From: Eudorina sp. 2006-703-Eu-15
Lineage: Eukaryota; Chlorophyta; Chlorophyceae; Chlamydomonadales; Volvocaceae
Direction: 5' to 3'
Assembly: GCA_003117195.1 (NCBI GenBank)
Contig: BDSI01000053.1
Location: 516,457-580,456, forward strand
Length of the DNA stretch: 64,000 nt
Below are positions 33,101 to 41,810 of the stretch, in pieces; position 1 is the first letter of the stretch; each line of letters starts with the position of its first letter. The notes beneath the pieces were generated by a model. That model saw only the letters and a program-made list of their open reading frames with translations. It had not been told where the DNA came from and did no database searches. The position numbers and the translations under genes were made by a program.

Positions 33101-35082
33101 CCCGGGTGTGCCTGGGCTTGTCTCTTATTTCAATTCAACCCCACCATCAATAATATGAGCAGAGTCATTCCGAAACTTTGGTCCGACGTCCTGGACGCAA
33201 CGCGACATTCGAGGAGGTGGCCTGAGTGCGGGTGGGAACCGAGGAGCGCTGCCAGCGAGGGGTGGGTGGGTGGGGCCAAGATCCAGCCGAACTCTCGAAC
33301 AAGCCCTGATTCAGGTGCTCAATCTTGCTCCGGCCTTGATCATTCCCTTTCCCTGAGTTGTGCTGGGTGTGCCCGGGTTCGTTCTTCGGGTTTACTACTT
33401 TTTTCAATTTATCCCTTTCCCTCCAAGTCGTTGATCGGACCACTGTACGCTTCCCCTCCTTCCCCCCTCTCCCCCCCCCGCCCCCCACACACACGCACAC
33501 GGGCATGTCTCGCACTCCTGTTCTGCCTGCCTCAATAACACACACGCACGCGCGCACCCCCGCAGGCCCTGCAGCGGCTGTCAGAGCTGCCCTTCATCCC
33601 CACGGAGCGCTCCCGACTGGACCTCTGTGTGCGGATGAGCACGCAGCTGCATCCGGCCATCGCGGAGCGGCTGCAGGTGGGTGGGGATAGGGGGCGGGAC
33701 GCGTTTGAGTGGTGTTCAGGGATTTGGGAGACATCCGAAAGTGGACTGCCCGTTCTTCACAAAAAGAAAGGTTTGCACCAGCCGAGAATCGAACTCGGGT
33801 CTGGTCCGTGGCAAGGACCTATGCTACCATTATACCACTGGTGCTCGGTGAAAGGTTCTATTTGTGTATATTATATACGCGATGGGATGTGGGGTGCGGG
33901 TGCACGCGATTTCGTCTGCGGCGGGAGGGTGGGGGGAAGGGTGGATAGGTCGACGCCATGAACCGAACAGATGCCGTACAAGAGAATGGATTCGGCATGC
34001 ATGCAATGCATGCAATGGAAGTTTTAGAAGGCAAGCGATACGCATTTCGGGCGAACTGAACCGCGAGACCAGAGGTGCGTGCTTGTGTATTCCTCCTGCC
34101 CATCCATCCACTCACTACATCCATCCGTCCATCCACGGCGGTACGAGAGCTTGAGTACGCTCACCCAATCGCACCCGCCCCGGTGACCCCACCTCACGGC
34201 CCCGCCCTCGTCCACGCACACAACCGCCGCAGGACATCATCGCCGCGGCCGCGGACAGCATCGCGGCCCGGCGCCCCTCGGTGAGCCGGGCAGCTGCCAC
34301 CATGTTGGCGTCGGAGCTCGCCGTCATCACGCAGTACGCCAACAGCATGGCGGGGGCCAGGCTGCCACAGGTGACACAGTACGCATGTCTGTGTGTTTGG
34401 TTAGGAAATGTGTGAGTTTAGGAAATATGTGTCTTTAGGAAATGTGTATAGGAAATGTGTATGTATAGGAAATGTGTGTCTTTAGGAAATGTGTGTGTGT
34501 GTAGGAAATGTGTGCGCGTATAAAACGTGTATTTTTAGGAAGTGTTTGTGTGTAGGAGAACTAAGTAACCTACCCGACCATGCACCCGAGCAAGCCACCC
34601 GATTAGTGATGCGTTCGCAAGCAGGGCAGGCGTGCATGACTTGCATGGGGTATAGCAAAGACCGGAAATGCGCGTATGCCACACACCTTCCGCGGCCCCA
34701 GCCCATAAGACAAAGACAACCAGCTGGATGCATAGTACGGCTGTGTGTGTATTTTTACCGAGAAGTCCGCCCGAACCACCCAGACTGTATGTGCAGGGGT
34801 ATTTGTGTGCGTGCGGTAGAGAGAAAAGGGGTACGCATGAATGGGGTGACGGGCCAACCCAATTCAACCCAACCCTGACATGGGGTCATGCGTGACGGCC
34901 GCACCTCACCTCGCCACTGCGGGCCAGGGCAGTGCAACACTGCGTCACACATCTGCACTTGTACCGCGGCATGCGATGTGCAGGATGACCTATTCCCGCT
35001 ACTGCCGCTGCCGCTGCCGCTGCTCCTTCTACCGCAGGCGGTCTATCGCAAACTGGCGGAGGCGCAGGTGTACGTCGCGTGA
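22709..35082 (+). CDS. NUP93: Nucleoporin NUP93/NIC96
   Basis: Sixteen exons: 22709-22768, 22895-23046, 23914-24040, 24273-24426, 24993-25147, 26241-26507, 28118-28371, 28925-29290, 30388-30529, 30871-30928, 31176-31480, 32251-32386, 32796-33076, 33566-33676, 34233-34370 and 35038-35082. Together they give 916 residues. All junctions are GT-AG and every phase matches. The N-terminus (DWNTLLQQSADLIGQ, then VPRVERSLPQLQQYADALRSR) matches the N-terminal helix of NUP93, which binds NUP62-type channel nucleoporins. The rest follows the all-helical Nic96 domain: SSVEEYLQQVEEATLLAAIQ, DTSWIQLFYCLRSGYDRAAP, EPLAYVMVLLLSLQWAAAVR (compare LLYFQVLFLTAQFEAAVAF in animals), PEEAVELYLAADRP. It is a scaffold subunit of the inner ring of the nuclear pore. 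It is about 100 residues longer than human NUP93 (819), mostly Gly/Ala insertions in exons 7, 8 and 11. Introns carry many repeats and an antisense tRNA. Confidence 0.92.
23560..23908 (+). repeat. CCTGACCCCGAC-type minisatellite
   Basis: Imperfect repeats of CCCTGACCCCGAC interspersed with CCTCCTGA and GAGCCTGACTCC units fill the end of NUP93 intron 2 up to the acceptor of exon 3. They replace a normal polypyrimidine tract. Both strands are open over long spans because unit lengths are near multiples of three. Confidence 0.9.
26076..26133 (+). mobile_element. 58-bp mobile repeat with target-site duplication
   Basis: The sequence from GAGATGTTCTGGGTGTGCCC through GGGTTCGTTCTGCGGG to a T-rich tail is flanked by 14-bp direct repeats TACCCCCAATCCAT (26062-26075 and 26134-26147). 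The same core recurs at 33355-33411 with its own flanking repeat. GGGTTCG resembles the B box of tRNA-type promoters, suggesting a very small SINE-like element. It lies in NUP93 intron 5. Confidence 0.65.
26501..26650 (+). repeat. 28-bp tandem repeat spanning a splice donor
   Basis: About five copies of a 28-bp unit beginning CGTGCAGGTGGGTTGCGG. The first unit covers the end of NUP93 exon 6 and its donor (GTGCAG|GTGGGT at 26507/26508). Each later copy repeats the same donor sequence inside the intron. Confidence 0.9.
26756..26870 (+). repeat. (GGGA)n microsatellite
   Basis: A near-perfect run of about 28 GGGA units in NUP93 intron 6. Confidence 0.97.
27113..27895 (+). repeat. 69-bp minisatellite, about 12 copies
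   Basis: Nearly identical 69-bp units containing GCGCCCTACGGAACCAATCA and ACTTCCCTAGGATGCGGGGG in NUP93 intron 6. Variants are few: GGATGGGG for GGATGCGG in two units, one 68-bp unit, and GCCGCGTG for GCCGAGTG. The homogeneity suggests recent expansion or conversion. The unit is a multiple of three and lacks stops, so frames stay open on both strands. Confidence 0.95.
29521..29632 (+). repeat. 35-bp tandem repeat, three copies
   Basis: Three units of 35 bases containing GGAGGGAGGGAGGCGTCCGG and CTCACAGAATTG in NUP93 intron 8. Confidence 0.9.
30134..30192 (+). repeat. (GT)n microsatellite with adjoining repeat module
   Basis: About 29 GT units in NUP93 intron 8. The sequence just right of it (30228-30262) carries GGCAGAACAGGAGTGCGTGA, a module that recurs beside other TG/CA arrays in the window. 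Confidence 0.95.
31850..32215 (+). repeat. 20-21 bp pyrimidine minisatellite
   Basis: Tandem units of TGCCCCTCCCCTTACCCCGTC, some extended by GCGCACCCCGTC. It fills the end of NUP93 intron 11 and stops about 36 bases before the exon 12 acceptor, so it supplies an extended polypyrimidine tract. Confidence 0.9.
33355..33411 (+). mobile_element. 57-bp mobile repeat with target-site duplication
   Basis: GTGCTGGGTGTGCCCGGGTT and the following GTTCTTCGGGTTTA plus T-rich tail match the element at 26076-26133. It is flanked by 11-bp direct repeats TCCCTTTCCCT (33344-33354 and 33412-33422). Located in NUP93 intron 13. Confidence 0.65.
33499..33538 (-). repeat. 40-bp repeat module inserted in a CA array
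   Basis: A copy of the CGCACTCCTGTTCTGCCTGC module lies between two identical 11-bp stretches CACACACGCAC (33488-33498 and 33539-33549). Related modules lie at 30228-30262, 37580-37618, 45848-45878 and 48740-48785, nearly all beside CA/TG repeats. The flanking repeats could be a target-site duplication or simply array sequence. Confidence 0.5.
33774..33844 (-). tRNA. tRNA-Gly (GCC anticodon)
   Basis: The minus strand gives a complete 71-nt tRNA. The acceptor stem GCACCAG pairs with CTGGTGC and the discriminator base is A. The D-arm stretch is GGTATAATGGTAGC. The anticodon stem GGTCC/GGACC is perfect around loop TTGCCAC (anticodon GCC at 33812-33810). The T-arm is CCGAG-TTCGATT-CTCGG. Internal A and B boxes are intact, and a TTTTT run just past the 3' end (about 33761-33765) suits RNA polymerase III termination. 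It lies inside NUP93 intron 14, antisense to that gene. Confidence 0.96.
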
Positions 35083-35450
35083 TCCGTGCCGCCGTGCCGT
35101 ACCTTGGATCCTGCCTGGCCGGGCTGGGCTGGGCTGCGCCGGGGCGGGCCGGCAGGGCCCCCAACACACCCGGCACGGTCCTGCGAAGCAAGGGGACGTT
35201 GCCCGGGGAGGTCCGCGGCTTCGCTTCCGAAGCCCCGCCTCACAGTGCTGTTTTGAGGCCCTGACGCTGTCGTAAGTGTCGCCGACGGATACTGCCGGCG
35301 GTCAACAGCCTTGAGGGCCTTTTGTTTGGGGGGCCTTGTTGCGGCAGTCACGTACGGCGCCGTTCTTCCCCCGGGGCGGTCCGCCCCGGGGGGAAGAAGG
35401 GCGGAGGAAGGGCTGGCTCCTGGGTCGCCCTCTTGCCGCCTCGACGCGCG

Positions 35451-35560
35451 GGTGTGGGGTTCCACTGCGTATAGGTGTTTAGAAAGGGAACCCCCTATGG
35501 ATGTGGGTGTGGGGTTCCACTGCGTATAGGTGTTTAGAAAGGGAACCCCCTATGGATGTG
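35451..35560 (+). repeat. 55-bp tandem duplication with inverted-repeat ends
   Basis: Two identical 55-bp units. Each contains GGGGTTCC and, 23-24 bases later, GGAACCCC, so each could form a hairpin. Function unknown. Confidence 0.9.
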
Positions 35561-36848
35561 GGTGTGTACACTGAGGTAGCGGTGTAGGTATGGGACATGG
35601 GGAGAGGGGAACACAGGGCTACAGGACTGCGGGCTGCGAGGGGCGCACATGACGTGTCGTGACGTGACGTGGCATGACGTGACCTGAGGAGCTGTGTCCC
35701 CGGGCAGCGGGTTTGGGGCAGCGGCTGCAGGACAGGGCCAAGCGGGAGAATTCTGTCTGGGATGGGAGGCTCGCTGTCTTGATCGACGTGAAAGGGGGGC
35801 GGGGAGGAAATGGCGTCTTCGCCGCAGGTGCATATCGCGTGTGCAGGGGCGTGGGTTCCGCCCCCCCCCCCATATGCATGACGTGGCGCACCCCGCTGCA
35901 CTCCCCCAGGGCCCCCGGGGGAAGGGTGCCGAAGGCCGTGGCGGATTGCAGACCAGCAGATGGCGCGCGTGTGTGCGTGTGCGTGTGCACACTTTCCTTA
36001 CCGGTACCGAGCGGGTCCTAGCTGCCCGCGTCCTCCCCCTCCCCCCTGCGCCTGCCACCCGTCCACCCCGCCCACTCCGCCCCCTCGCAATCTCCTGTCG
36101 GTCCCGGGTAGGTCGAGGGAGGCGCCTTCGGGTCCTTGTCGTTTTATTTTTCGGAAAGTGGAATAGCGGTGGAGGACCGCCCTGTGGGCTGTCCCGCCAC
36201 CGCTACCCCTGTTGTCAGGGAGGGTGGACGAACAAGGGGACGGGAGGGCGCCGCGCCAGGCCCCTTTTGAGGCCGCGTCTCTCCCACTGCGTGGAATGGC
36301 GTCCGTGCTGGGCCCCCCTGACAGCCGTCCCACCGAAACGAGTGCGGGAACCCCCCCAGGGCAGCTTGTCCGGGTGTTGAACCCCGGCGGGGCGCCACCG
36401 GCCCCACTCGTGACACCAACCGCACTCCTCGTGCGACCGCCGGTGTGCACCATGATGGCAAAAGCGTGCAAGTGCGTGCATGTGGTCCATCCACCTCTGC
36501 CAGCCAGGAGGGGGGAGGAGGGAGGGCACAGCCCCCCGGACAGCACACACCGGCCAGACAGGCTGGCTCGTGAGGAAGGCGCGAATAGACACGGTCCGAA
36601 CAGGCTGATGCGAGAGCACGCACACGGGCGGGGAGGGCGGCGGCGACTGTGGCGCGGCGCGCTTGGGGGCCAGTTGCTGGTGGTGATGATGGTGGTGTGG
36701 CGGTGGTGGTTGGGGGTTTGGGGGACGCCGCGACAGCAGACGGACCACATTAGCTCCCCCGCCCCGCCCCGCCCCCTCAGAGGGGCTCCTCGCGTCTTGG
36801 ATCTTGCATCTTGAGGGTGCGCGTGCCCGCCTGTGACGCCGGCAGTTC

Positions 36849-36857
36849 ACACACACA

Positions 36858-36927
<70 letters not shown>
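36849..36927 (+). repeat. (CA)n microsatellite
   Basis: About 39 CA units with one CAGA interruption near the start. Confidence 0.97.
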
Positions 36928-36928
<1 letters not shown>

Positions 36929-37520
36929 CCTCGGCGGACATATACAGCGCTACTGACAGCGTGTGTACAGTGGAATGAGGAGTGGCTGGCCCCTGGGCCT
37001 CTGAATGTCAGGTGGCTGAAGGACAACAGGAACGCAGCGCTCCTGCGATGATAGTGGTAGTCAAAACAACGCGGCTGTAGAGCATGCGTCTGGTGGCAAG
37101 GGGGCTGTAGGCACCTGGGCTAGCTGAGCTGGCTAATGGACTATCAGGTGGACGCAGTCCTGCGACGATTACGGTAGGCGGTGAGTATCCCCCTCGATGG
37201 GCGGTACAGTGTGGACTAAGTGGACTACGCCCCTCCTCATCAGAGGAGTGCTTCGGCGGTCTCCCGAATGGGGCGGGTTAGCGCCCCCGGCCAGCGTCGG
37301 CCCGGCAGATGTGTAACGATTCACACACACACTGCATTAGCCTACGGCGTCATAGCCGCTACTTCTGCTGGCGTCACGGCGCCCACCGGCGCTCGACAAC
37401 GATACGGGGCGCTACAGCATCACCTTGGGACTACTTATGGTCGACATACTTCGCCCTGGCATATTGGTAACTCTGGTCTCAGTCTCAGTCGTCGGTTGCA
37501 TTGCTGGACACGGGTCTGCT

Positions 37521-37705
37521 TATTCGCGGCTCAGCTTTTCTCCTTGCTAACACACACACGCGGGCGCCACGCGGCCCCTCGCATGTCACGCACTCCTGTT
37601 CTGCCTGCTTCAATAACACACACACACACACACAGACACGTGTCTCTTACCTAAACACACACACGATTGGTGCTTGGTTTGGGTCGGGCGGGTCCCTAAT
37701 CTAAA
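37521..37705 (-). repeat. Cluster of three microsatellite-linked repeat modules
   Basis: Three modules separated by CA arrays. They are CGGCTCAGCTTTTCTCCTTG (also near 13630, and as CTGAGCCGCG near 28480, 50815 and 51157), CGCACTCCTGTTCTGCCTGC (also in NUP93 and the kinase introns), and TTGGTTTGGGTCGGGCGGGT (also near 28545 and 53720, inverted). Each module abuts a CA run. Confidence 0.6.
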
Positions 37706-38333
37706 GACACTACCGAGACTTCAGGATCGCTGCCGCGCGGGCTCGTCGCTGTGGCGTCTCTGCATGCCAGTGCGAGTGCCATGCCCCCATGCCGCCGGCA
37801 GTTTGGATGAAGAGAGGGGGGCGGATGCGATATGCGCAGGTGATGCATGCCTCCTCGTGCATCGACGGTGCCACGGAACCCTAGGGTGAGTGACCCTAGT
37901 GTGGTCCTGGACGTGGTCGCTTTTGTGCAGTCGGTTTGTAGTTCCGCATCCGACATCCGGGCTGCCCGCGGGTGAGTGCGGCTCCCAACGTGGGTCAGGA
38001 GATTCGGGAACCGGCGCTGGCGCTCTCCTACAGCACTGGAGACGTTGGATGGGAGTGGGAGCGGGTTGGGTGATCGCTGCTTGCGGCGTCGGTGTGCGCG
38101 GAGCGGCAGCGCCCTTGCTTGGCGCTTTCCTGCTGCCAGGTGGGCGCCTGCCAGGTATGTCATCTTGCACCGGGTATGCTCCGCACGCAGTCTGCCAAAC
38201 TTGGAGGACTGTAATGAGGCGTTCAGACGATCGTTGGATCGTTCGGCTTCAAATTTCTGCGACCGCTTCATGCCAGCACTCGATGCGCATACGGCACCAA
38301 GTAGGGCGGTTTTCTGTACGTGCAGCATTATCT

Positions 38334-38466
38334 GTACAGTGCCGCCGATGTATGGATTTTAGTAGGCATTATCTAAGGTTGACAAGCGATTTCGCCCAGA
38401 AACGTGCGGACTTAGCGCAGTGCGAGTAAACGATTGATCCAAGAAACTCTGCGGCAATTACTGCGG
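38334..38466 (+). repeat. 133-bp direct repeat, left copy
   Basis: Begins GTACAGTGCCGCCGATGTAT and ends near GCGGCAATTACTGCGG. It is identical to 40122-40254 except for one T/C difference near the right end, so the two copies were homogenised or separated recently. Confidence 0.95.
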
Positions 38467-38748
38467 GCTTACGTTTTGAGTAAGCCGGGTTAGTTAGGCG
38501 TAAGGCCTTCGGGGCCGGCAGTTGGACAGATGCTCGGCCCGCGGTCCGTGTTCTCAGGACCGCATTAATTAGCGCGTGACAAGTCTTTTTCTTATCTTGT
38601 TTTTGTTGTTCAGCACGCGCTGAACAACAGGGCAGGTCCCGCGCCAATCGGCGCGCTTCTGTTTTATACCTCCGCTGTGCTTACGGCTATTCAGCAAGAC
38701 CCAACGGGTAGAGTGCTAAAATTAGAGCACCTAATTATCACCGACGTC

Positions 38749-39873
38749 ATGGACGTTCTTCGTCTGTTACTGGTCGGTTTTGCCGCCATGAGCGGCGTTT
38801 TAGCCATGGATCCGTCCTTGGGCGGTGTCCCGGGTGCGGTAGTTTATACCAACCCGATGGCTTTCTCTCGTCCCGGCACTCCGGGCGGGCTTGGTGGCCT
38901 TCACCTCACTGGCGCTAGTGGTTTTGCGGGAGCGGGTGGCGTGGCGGGCAACCTTGCATCGGCTGCTCAACAAGTAACTGGTGCTGGTGTGCAAGTCCCT
39001 CACCCTCCGTCCAACCCGCTGGCCGCCCAGATGGAGCATCAGACCAACATCATTCTTCAACTGCAACAGCAGATGATGGCTCTGACCAACCATGTTAACA
39101 ACGTGCAAAGTCAAGGTGGGCACCCCGGTGTAGAGGATTATAACTTCTTGGCGCGGCAGTTTCAGGATCCGCGCGCGCAGCAATCGCCGGAGACCTCACG
39201 TTTTCCGTTCTCGCGGCGTGTGTTGTCAGGGTTGCCGGCGGGCGAGATCGGGGTCCAGAATATGGTTTTGTTAAATTTTAAGGCGTTTCCGGAGTGGCGT
39301 GACTTAGAGTATTCGCAGCGTAATCACCCGGATCGCGCCGGATCCCTGCTTTATGAGCTTGGTATCTTGATGACTATTCTGTCCATATCGGAGTTGCTTG
39401 CCAGTGGTTTGGATGCGTTGATTAGGAGCGCGGTGTCCATGGGCATGCAGCAAAATTGGGCAGGGGTGGCTCTGAACACCTTCCGTACGCTGCGTTACAA
39501 TGTGTCGTGGATGCAAGCTTTAGCATCCTCCCGCATCAATTGTCTCGTCGAGTTTTCCGCGCGCGGACGGGACGGTCTAGTCGTGCTGCACCAGCGCTAT
39601 TTCGCTACAGCAGAGCGTTCGGATCAGGATGAGGTTTTGCGTGAATTTGATGATGATCTTTCCCGTGCTCATCAGAAGTCTTCGGCAAAGCACCTCGCAG
39701 AGAAGCAGTACAAGAATCGCGGCCACGGTGGTCAATTCGGTCATTTTCAGCAGGGACGTGGTCGTCGTGGTCGCGGTGGTGGCAACGGCGGTCGCGGTTT
39801 CCAGCCCAATAGGGCCGCGGCCGCTGCGGCGGGCGGTGCAGCTCCGGGCGCGGGGGCCCCGGGGCAGGGCTGA
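38749..39873 (+). CDS. Gag-like protein of the DIRS-like element
   Basis: 374 residues from the ATG at 38749; the frame is open to about 38677 without another ATG. The N-terminal region is Gly/Ala/Pro-rich. A glutamine-rich helix (MEHQTNIILQLQQQMMALTN) is followed by a predicted helical domain (QNMVLLNFKAFPEWRDLEYS, ELGILMTILSISELLASGLD) and a basic RGG-type tail (GRGRRGRGGGNGGRGF). Coiled-coil plus basic nucleic-acid-binding tail suits a capsid/nucleocapsid role. No CCHC zinc knuckle is present. Codon use is less GC-rich than in neighbouring host genes. It ends 7 bases before the next frame. Confidence 0.7.
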   Translation: MDVLRLLLVGFAAMSGVLAMDPSLGGVPGAVVYTNPMAFSRPGTPGGLGGLHLTGASGFAGAGGVAGNLASAAQQVTGAGVQVPHPPSNPLAAQMEHQTNIILQLQQQMMALTNHVNNVQSQGGHPGVEDYNFLARQFQDPRAQQSPETSRFPFSRRVLSGLPAGEIGVQNMVLLNFKAFPEWRDLEYSQRNHPDRAGSLLYELGILMTILSISELLASGLDALIRSAVSMGMQQNWAGVALNTFRTLRYNVSWMQALASSRINCLVEFSARGRDGLVVLHQRYFATAERSDQDEVLREFDDDLSRAHQKSSAKHLAEKQYKNRGHGGQFGHFQQGRGRRGRGGGNGGRGFQPNRAAAAAAGGAAPGAGAPGQG

Positions 39874-39880
39874 GTAGCAC

Positions 39881-40150
39881 ATGGGCTCCCCTTTGCATGA
39901 GCGGGTATCTGCGCGGGTTGCGGCCTGGAAGGCTATAGGCGCGGACGCACGCACGTTGCACGTCTTGAAGCATGGCGTGCCGGTCGAGTTTCGGGGTGGT
40001 GGTCCGCCTCCTGCGTTTGAGCTCCCTTCCTTCCCTGTCACTGAAGCGCAGCGTCGTTGGTGGTTGGAGACGGAGGAGCCGCGTTTGGTGGCTCTGGGCG
40101 CCATCTCTAGGGTACATGCCAGTACAGTGCCGCCGATGTATGGATTTTAG
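39881..40150 (+). pseudogene. 5' remnant of the element's second ORF (pol?)
   Basis: 89 codons starting at the ATG at 39881. The product has a tryptophan-rich pattern (VAAWKAIGADARTLHVLKHG, PPPAFELPSFPVTEAQRRWW, PRLVALGAISRV) resembling the region just before the reverse transcriptase domain in DIRS-type elements. After GAISRVH the frame enters the right 133-bp repeat and stops at 40150, so no RT, RNase H or recombinase remains. The truncation point coincides with the repeat, which suggests a deletion by recombination. Identification as pol is tentative. Confidence 0.5.
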
Positions 40151-40254
40151 TAGGCATTATCTAAGGTTGACAAGCGATTTCGCCCAGAAACGTGCGGACT
40201 TAGCGCAGTGCGAGTAAACGATTGATCCAAGAAACTCTGCGGCAATTACCGCGG
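40122..40254 (+). repeat. 133-bp direct repeat, right copy
   Basis: Partner of 38334-38466, same orientation. It overlaps the end of the truncated second frame. Confidence 0.95.
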
Positions 40255-41810
40255 CAGTGCGTATGCTGCAGTTTTGTCAATTGCTATCTGGAAAACGCAA
40301 ACAGGGTTGGATCAATGATGTCGTGATCTGCGTTTTGAGCCGACCCCGGAACACGCTCCACACCGCGAAAACGTCCGCTCCGACCGATCAGTTACCCTGA
40401 CAAACCGGACAGACCTGTCAGAAATACACACATCTATGTGGTGCCAGAAAGTAAAGCATACGAATTACCCTGACAATGTTCTGCACGCTTGTTGAAAAAC
40501 ATCGCTGGCCTTCGGCGCGCAGCGTTCCATAAGTGCGAATAGACACCTAACATTTATTTGAACAAACGAAATTACAATTTTTATATTTAATATACATCTG
40601 TTTCTAGGAATCAAGCTTCATTTTTCCGGAATGGCTCGTAACCATGCACGTAACCGTGCATTTTTGTGCGTCTTCAACCATGTCCGAGCTGGATTGACTG
40701 ATCGACAGATGCTTTGATGTTGCACAACTGAAACTCCTGAATCGGCTCATGCATGTTGTAGCGATGATAAACAATGTTACACTTCTCCACAAATTCTACC
40801 ATGATGAGTCTCTGGTATTCACTCAACAACATTTATCTTAACAATCATGAAATAATCGTGTTGTTACCTTACGTTCTTTCCATAAGTACGTGCCATGATG
40901 ACCCAGGGGTCCTGCAGTCACAACTTAGAAGTACCCGGTCACTAAACGAATGAAACCAGCATTAATTTCACCGAGTGATATACTAACTATATTCCCGTTC
41001 AAAGCGTGATACTGAATTTGATCTCCCTTGAACATGTCGCACCTGGAGGGGCAGAAACTCCTCGAGAAGCTTAGAGCAGCAGAGCGAATGACATCTCGCG
41101 CAAAGAGTTGTTTTACGTTGGCTGCAGCATGCAAGGCAAAGGGCTCGATCCCCGTCGAAGCGCCGGGAAAGTTGTAACTGAGCATATATGCACTATGACA
41201 TAACCCTATTGGGCATTATGCTGCACTGCGCTGCCACACTTAGAGCTCTGCATAGTTCTGTATCGTTGATGAAAGTCTGGGTGCATGTAACAGGGCACGC
41301 ATTCCACATGTACATTACAACTTCTGGAAATGTACATGGTAAATCGAGAATTGAAACCACTTAAATCATACATCAGCATTAAATATGAAGAAGCTCTACT
41401 TCGGAGGTTCTCCAGAAGACGGTTTTTTCCTCTGAGTATCGTACAACAATGTCCTACTTTATGTTTTTCAAAGTTTGTTAATACTGTACTTTGTCTGTCA
41501 CATGTGGCAATTTTGCCAGTGCCTTGCGTGCGTCTACTAAAGTGATGCGGCAATAGTTCCGCACTGTCATAAAAGCACGTCAGTATACTGCCAAGGCCGG
41601 TTCTTTCCTCCTCGGCAGCTTGGGCGTCATTATTCGGCGTTTAGCGAACAAAGCAAAGGCATCCAGACCAAGGTACGGCGTCCAAGCGCTCTGTCGGTCT
41701 CTCTGTGTCCTGCAACAGGAGGCGCGTAGATAAGAAAGTTATATGCGTCTTATGCTGCATGGCCCGTTTGTCTGTCCGAAGCAGCCGTGATATTCGCCCT
41801 CGTAGGGAGC
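40255..41810. other. AT-richer intergenic stretch
   Basis: Base composition drops clearly from about 40440 to 41600 (for example around 40560-40600 and 41340-41500) compared with the rest of the window. No recognisable gene was found. Two minus-strand frames, 41185-40925 (86 codons) and 41553-41206 (115 codons), have unremarkable composition and no known motif. ATTACCCTGACAA-like sequence occurs twice (about 40390 and 40464). It should include the kinase promoter at its right end. Confidence 0.5.

Larger units (their letters stand above)
35083..38333. other. Intergenic region with repeat clusters
   Basis: No gene could be supported between the NUP93 stop and the DIRS-like element. It should contain the NUP93 3' UTR, but no well-placed TGTAA was found. 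Contents listed separately are a 55-bp duplication, a long CA array and a cluster of microsatellite-linked modules. Open frames of 200-250 codons at 35998-36922 (minus) and 36212-36814 (plus) look like GC-rich chance frames. Confidence 0.6.
38334..40254 (+). mobile_element. Truncated DIRS-like retroelement
   Basis: A gag-like frame (38749-39873) and the start of a second frame (39881-40150) lie between two 133-bp direct repeats (38334-38466 and 40122-40254) that differ at one position. The second frame runs straight into the right repeat, so most of a pol region is missing. DIRS/PAT elements such as Kangaroo of Volvox carry gag, RT/RNase H and a tyrosine recombinase with split direct repeats; assignment to that group is inferred from layout and the look of the second frame. 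Neither repeat begins TG and ends CA, which argues against a standard LTR element. Confidence 0.6.

Noticed and set aside
33629..33961. 110-codon plus-strand open frame over the tRNA
   Set aside because: It is a chance frame across the antisense tRNA-Gly gene and NUP93 intron 14.
36212..36922. Overlapping ~200-250 codon frames on both strands
   Set aside because: Mutually overlapping, GC-rich, running into the CA array; no domain.
40925..41185. 86-codon minus-strand frame in the AT-richer stretch
   Set aside because: Composition is unremarkable, but there is no motif, no partner exon and no recognised homologue, so it is not called as a gene.
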